Part shown: piece by piece, positions 61,494 through 64,000 of the stretch
Layout: each line of letters begins with the position of its first letter
How positions within the stretch are numbered: the first letter of the stretch is position 1
Source: Pseudomonadota bacterium
Lineage (GTDB): Bacteria > Pseudomonadota > Alphaproteobacteria > Rhizobiales > Xanthobacteraceae
Direction: 5' to 3'
Length of the DNA: 64,000 nucleotides
Assembly (NCBI GenBank): GCA_023435725.1
Contig: JAEYRD010000107.1
Location: forward strand, 56,805 to 120,804
The notes under the pieces: model-generated
What the model was told of the DNA's origin: nothing
What the model saw: only the letters and a program-made list of their open reading frames with translations
Database searches by the model: none
Position numbers and translations under genes: made by a program

Positions 61494-62106
61494 TCGCAAC
61501 GCGTATCCTGATCGCTTCTATCCCGTCGTCGACAGCCTTGCCTGGGTCGAGCGCCTGACCAAACTCGGTGTCGGCACGATTCAGCTCCGCACCAAGGAGC
61601 TCAACGACGCCGACGCGCTGCAGATCGTCACCGACGCGCTGGCGATCACCAAAGACACGCAGGCCAAGCTGGTCGTGAACGACTACTGGCGCGCGGCGAT
61701 CGTCGCGGGCGCAAAGTATCTGCATCTCGGCCAGGAGGATCTGGCGGATGCGGACCTCAAGGCGATCCGCGAGGCCGGCCTGTCGCTCGGCGTCTCCACC
61801 CATGACGATGCGGAGCTTGCAACCGCGCTCGCGGCAAAACCCGACTATGTCGCGCTCGGCCCGATCTTCTTCACCACGCTCAAATCGATGCGCTTCGCGC
61901 CGCAGGGCATTCCGAAGATCACGGAATGGAAGAAGCGCATCGGCGCCATCCCGCTGGTCGCGATCGGCGGCATCAAGTTCGAGCACGCCGCGGAGATCTT
62001 TGCCGCGGGCGCGGATTCCATCGCCGTCGTCAGCGACGTCACCCAAAATTCCGACCCGGATGCGCGGGTGCGGCAGTGGCTCGGCCAATCGAAGGAGGCG
62101 GCGTGA
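61480..62106 (+). CDS. thiE: Thiamin phosphate synthase ThiE
   Basis: A 208-residue enzyme that joins the pyrimidine and thiazole halves. Visible are [55 protein letters not shown] and [14 protein letters not shown], all active-site segments. The classic QLRxK motif has Gln-Leu-Arg-Thr-Lys. The ATG at 61480 lies in the end of thiG; the frame continues upstream in that gene and was cut there. A family A palindrome separates it from thiC. Confidence 0.94.
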   Translation: MPYPDRNAYPDRFYPVVDSLAWVERLTKLGVGTIQLRTKELNDADALQIVTDALAITKDTQAKLVVNDYWRAAIVAGAKYLHLGQEDLADADLKAIREAGLSLGVSTHDDAELATALAAKPDYVALGPIFFTTLKSMRFAPQGIPKITEWKKRIGAIPLVAIGGIKFEHAAEIFAAGADSIAVVSDVTQNSDPDARVRQWLGQSKEAA

Positions 62107-62125
62107 TGCACACGCTCTCTCCACC

Positions 62126-64000
<1,875 letters not shown>

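Overview
The window is 64 kb of GC-rich, densely coded chromosome from an alphaproteobacterium, most likely Bradyrhizobium or a close Nitrobacteraceae relative. This is judged from the protein sequences, the division cluster gene content, the alphaproteobacterial RNase P RNA and several families of long palindromic intergenic repeats of the kind common in bradyrhizobia. No insertion sequence, prophage, integrase, CRISPR array or tRNA gene was seen. It reads as core chromosome with some accessory transport and regulatory loci.

Region 1 (1-16300, minus strand) is the division and cell wall (dcw) cluster, in transcription order rsmH-ftsL-ftsI-murE-murF-(small ORF)-mraY-murD-ftsW-murG-murC-murB-ddl-ftsQ-ftsA (cut by the window edge). 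It makes lipid II, flips and polymerises it and starts the divisome. mraZ is missing. Three gaps inside the cluster carry palindromic repeats. Divergent from rsmH is a peptidoglycan amidase (16744).

Region 2 (17.7-23.2 kb) holds an ECF42-type sigma factor with its DGPF partner, the RNase P RNA gene rnpB, a DUF983 protein divergent from a MocR-type regulator with a direct-repeat operator, a small exported protein and a TauE/SafE permease. Region 3 (23.2-31.0 kb) is rich in efflux: MATE, ABC exporter and an EmrAB-type pump controlled by a divergent TetR through a near-perfect palindrome. Region 4 (31.0-36.7 kb) encodes a divergent histidine phosphatase, an extensin-like lipoprotein, a 27-residue membrane peptide behind CtrA/CcrM-like sites, a DUF2147 protein, a FecR protein with a long low-complexity tail, and a Nudix hydrolase.

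Region 5 (36.7-42.3 kb) is a possible lipid neighbourhood: Psd-type decarboxylase, a long class III aminotransferase, an Mpo1/DUF962-like membrane protein, a PmtA-like methyltransferase and a GT4 glycosyltransferase. Region 6 (42.5-48.2 kb) has an L,D-transpeptidase with a clear terminator, then DUF899 + small membrane protein, a TPR/HTH regulator and a propeller protein sharing a repeated 19-20 bp motif, then a DUF4403 protein. Region 7 (48.3-54.2 kb) is a spermidine/putrescine-type ABC importer (A-D-B-C order) and an orphan branched-chain-type binding protein. Region 8 (54.4-59.1 kb) has a PRC-barrel protein with a candidate EcfG promoter, an unknown Ser-rich protein, an OmpR/EnvZ-type two-component system, a zinc ribbon protein and a lytic transglycosylase.

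Region 9 (59.2-64.0 kb) is the thiamin operon under a TPP riboswitch, in the order thiO-thiS-thiG-thiE-thiC (thiC runs off the end). Start codons were often moved inward from the longest reading frame, because many long frames extend through repeats or non-coding leader sequence.
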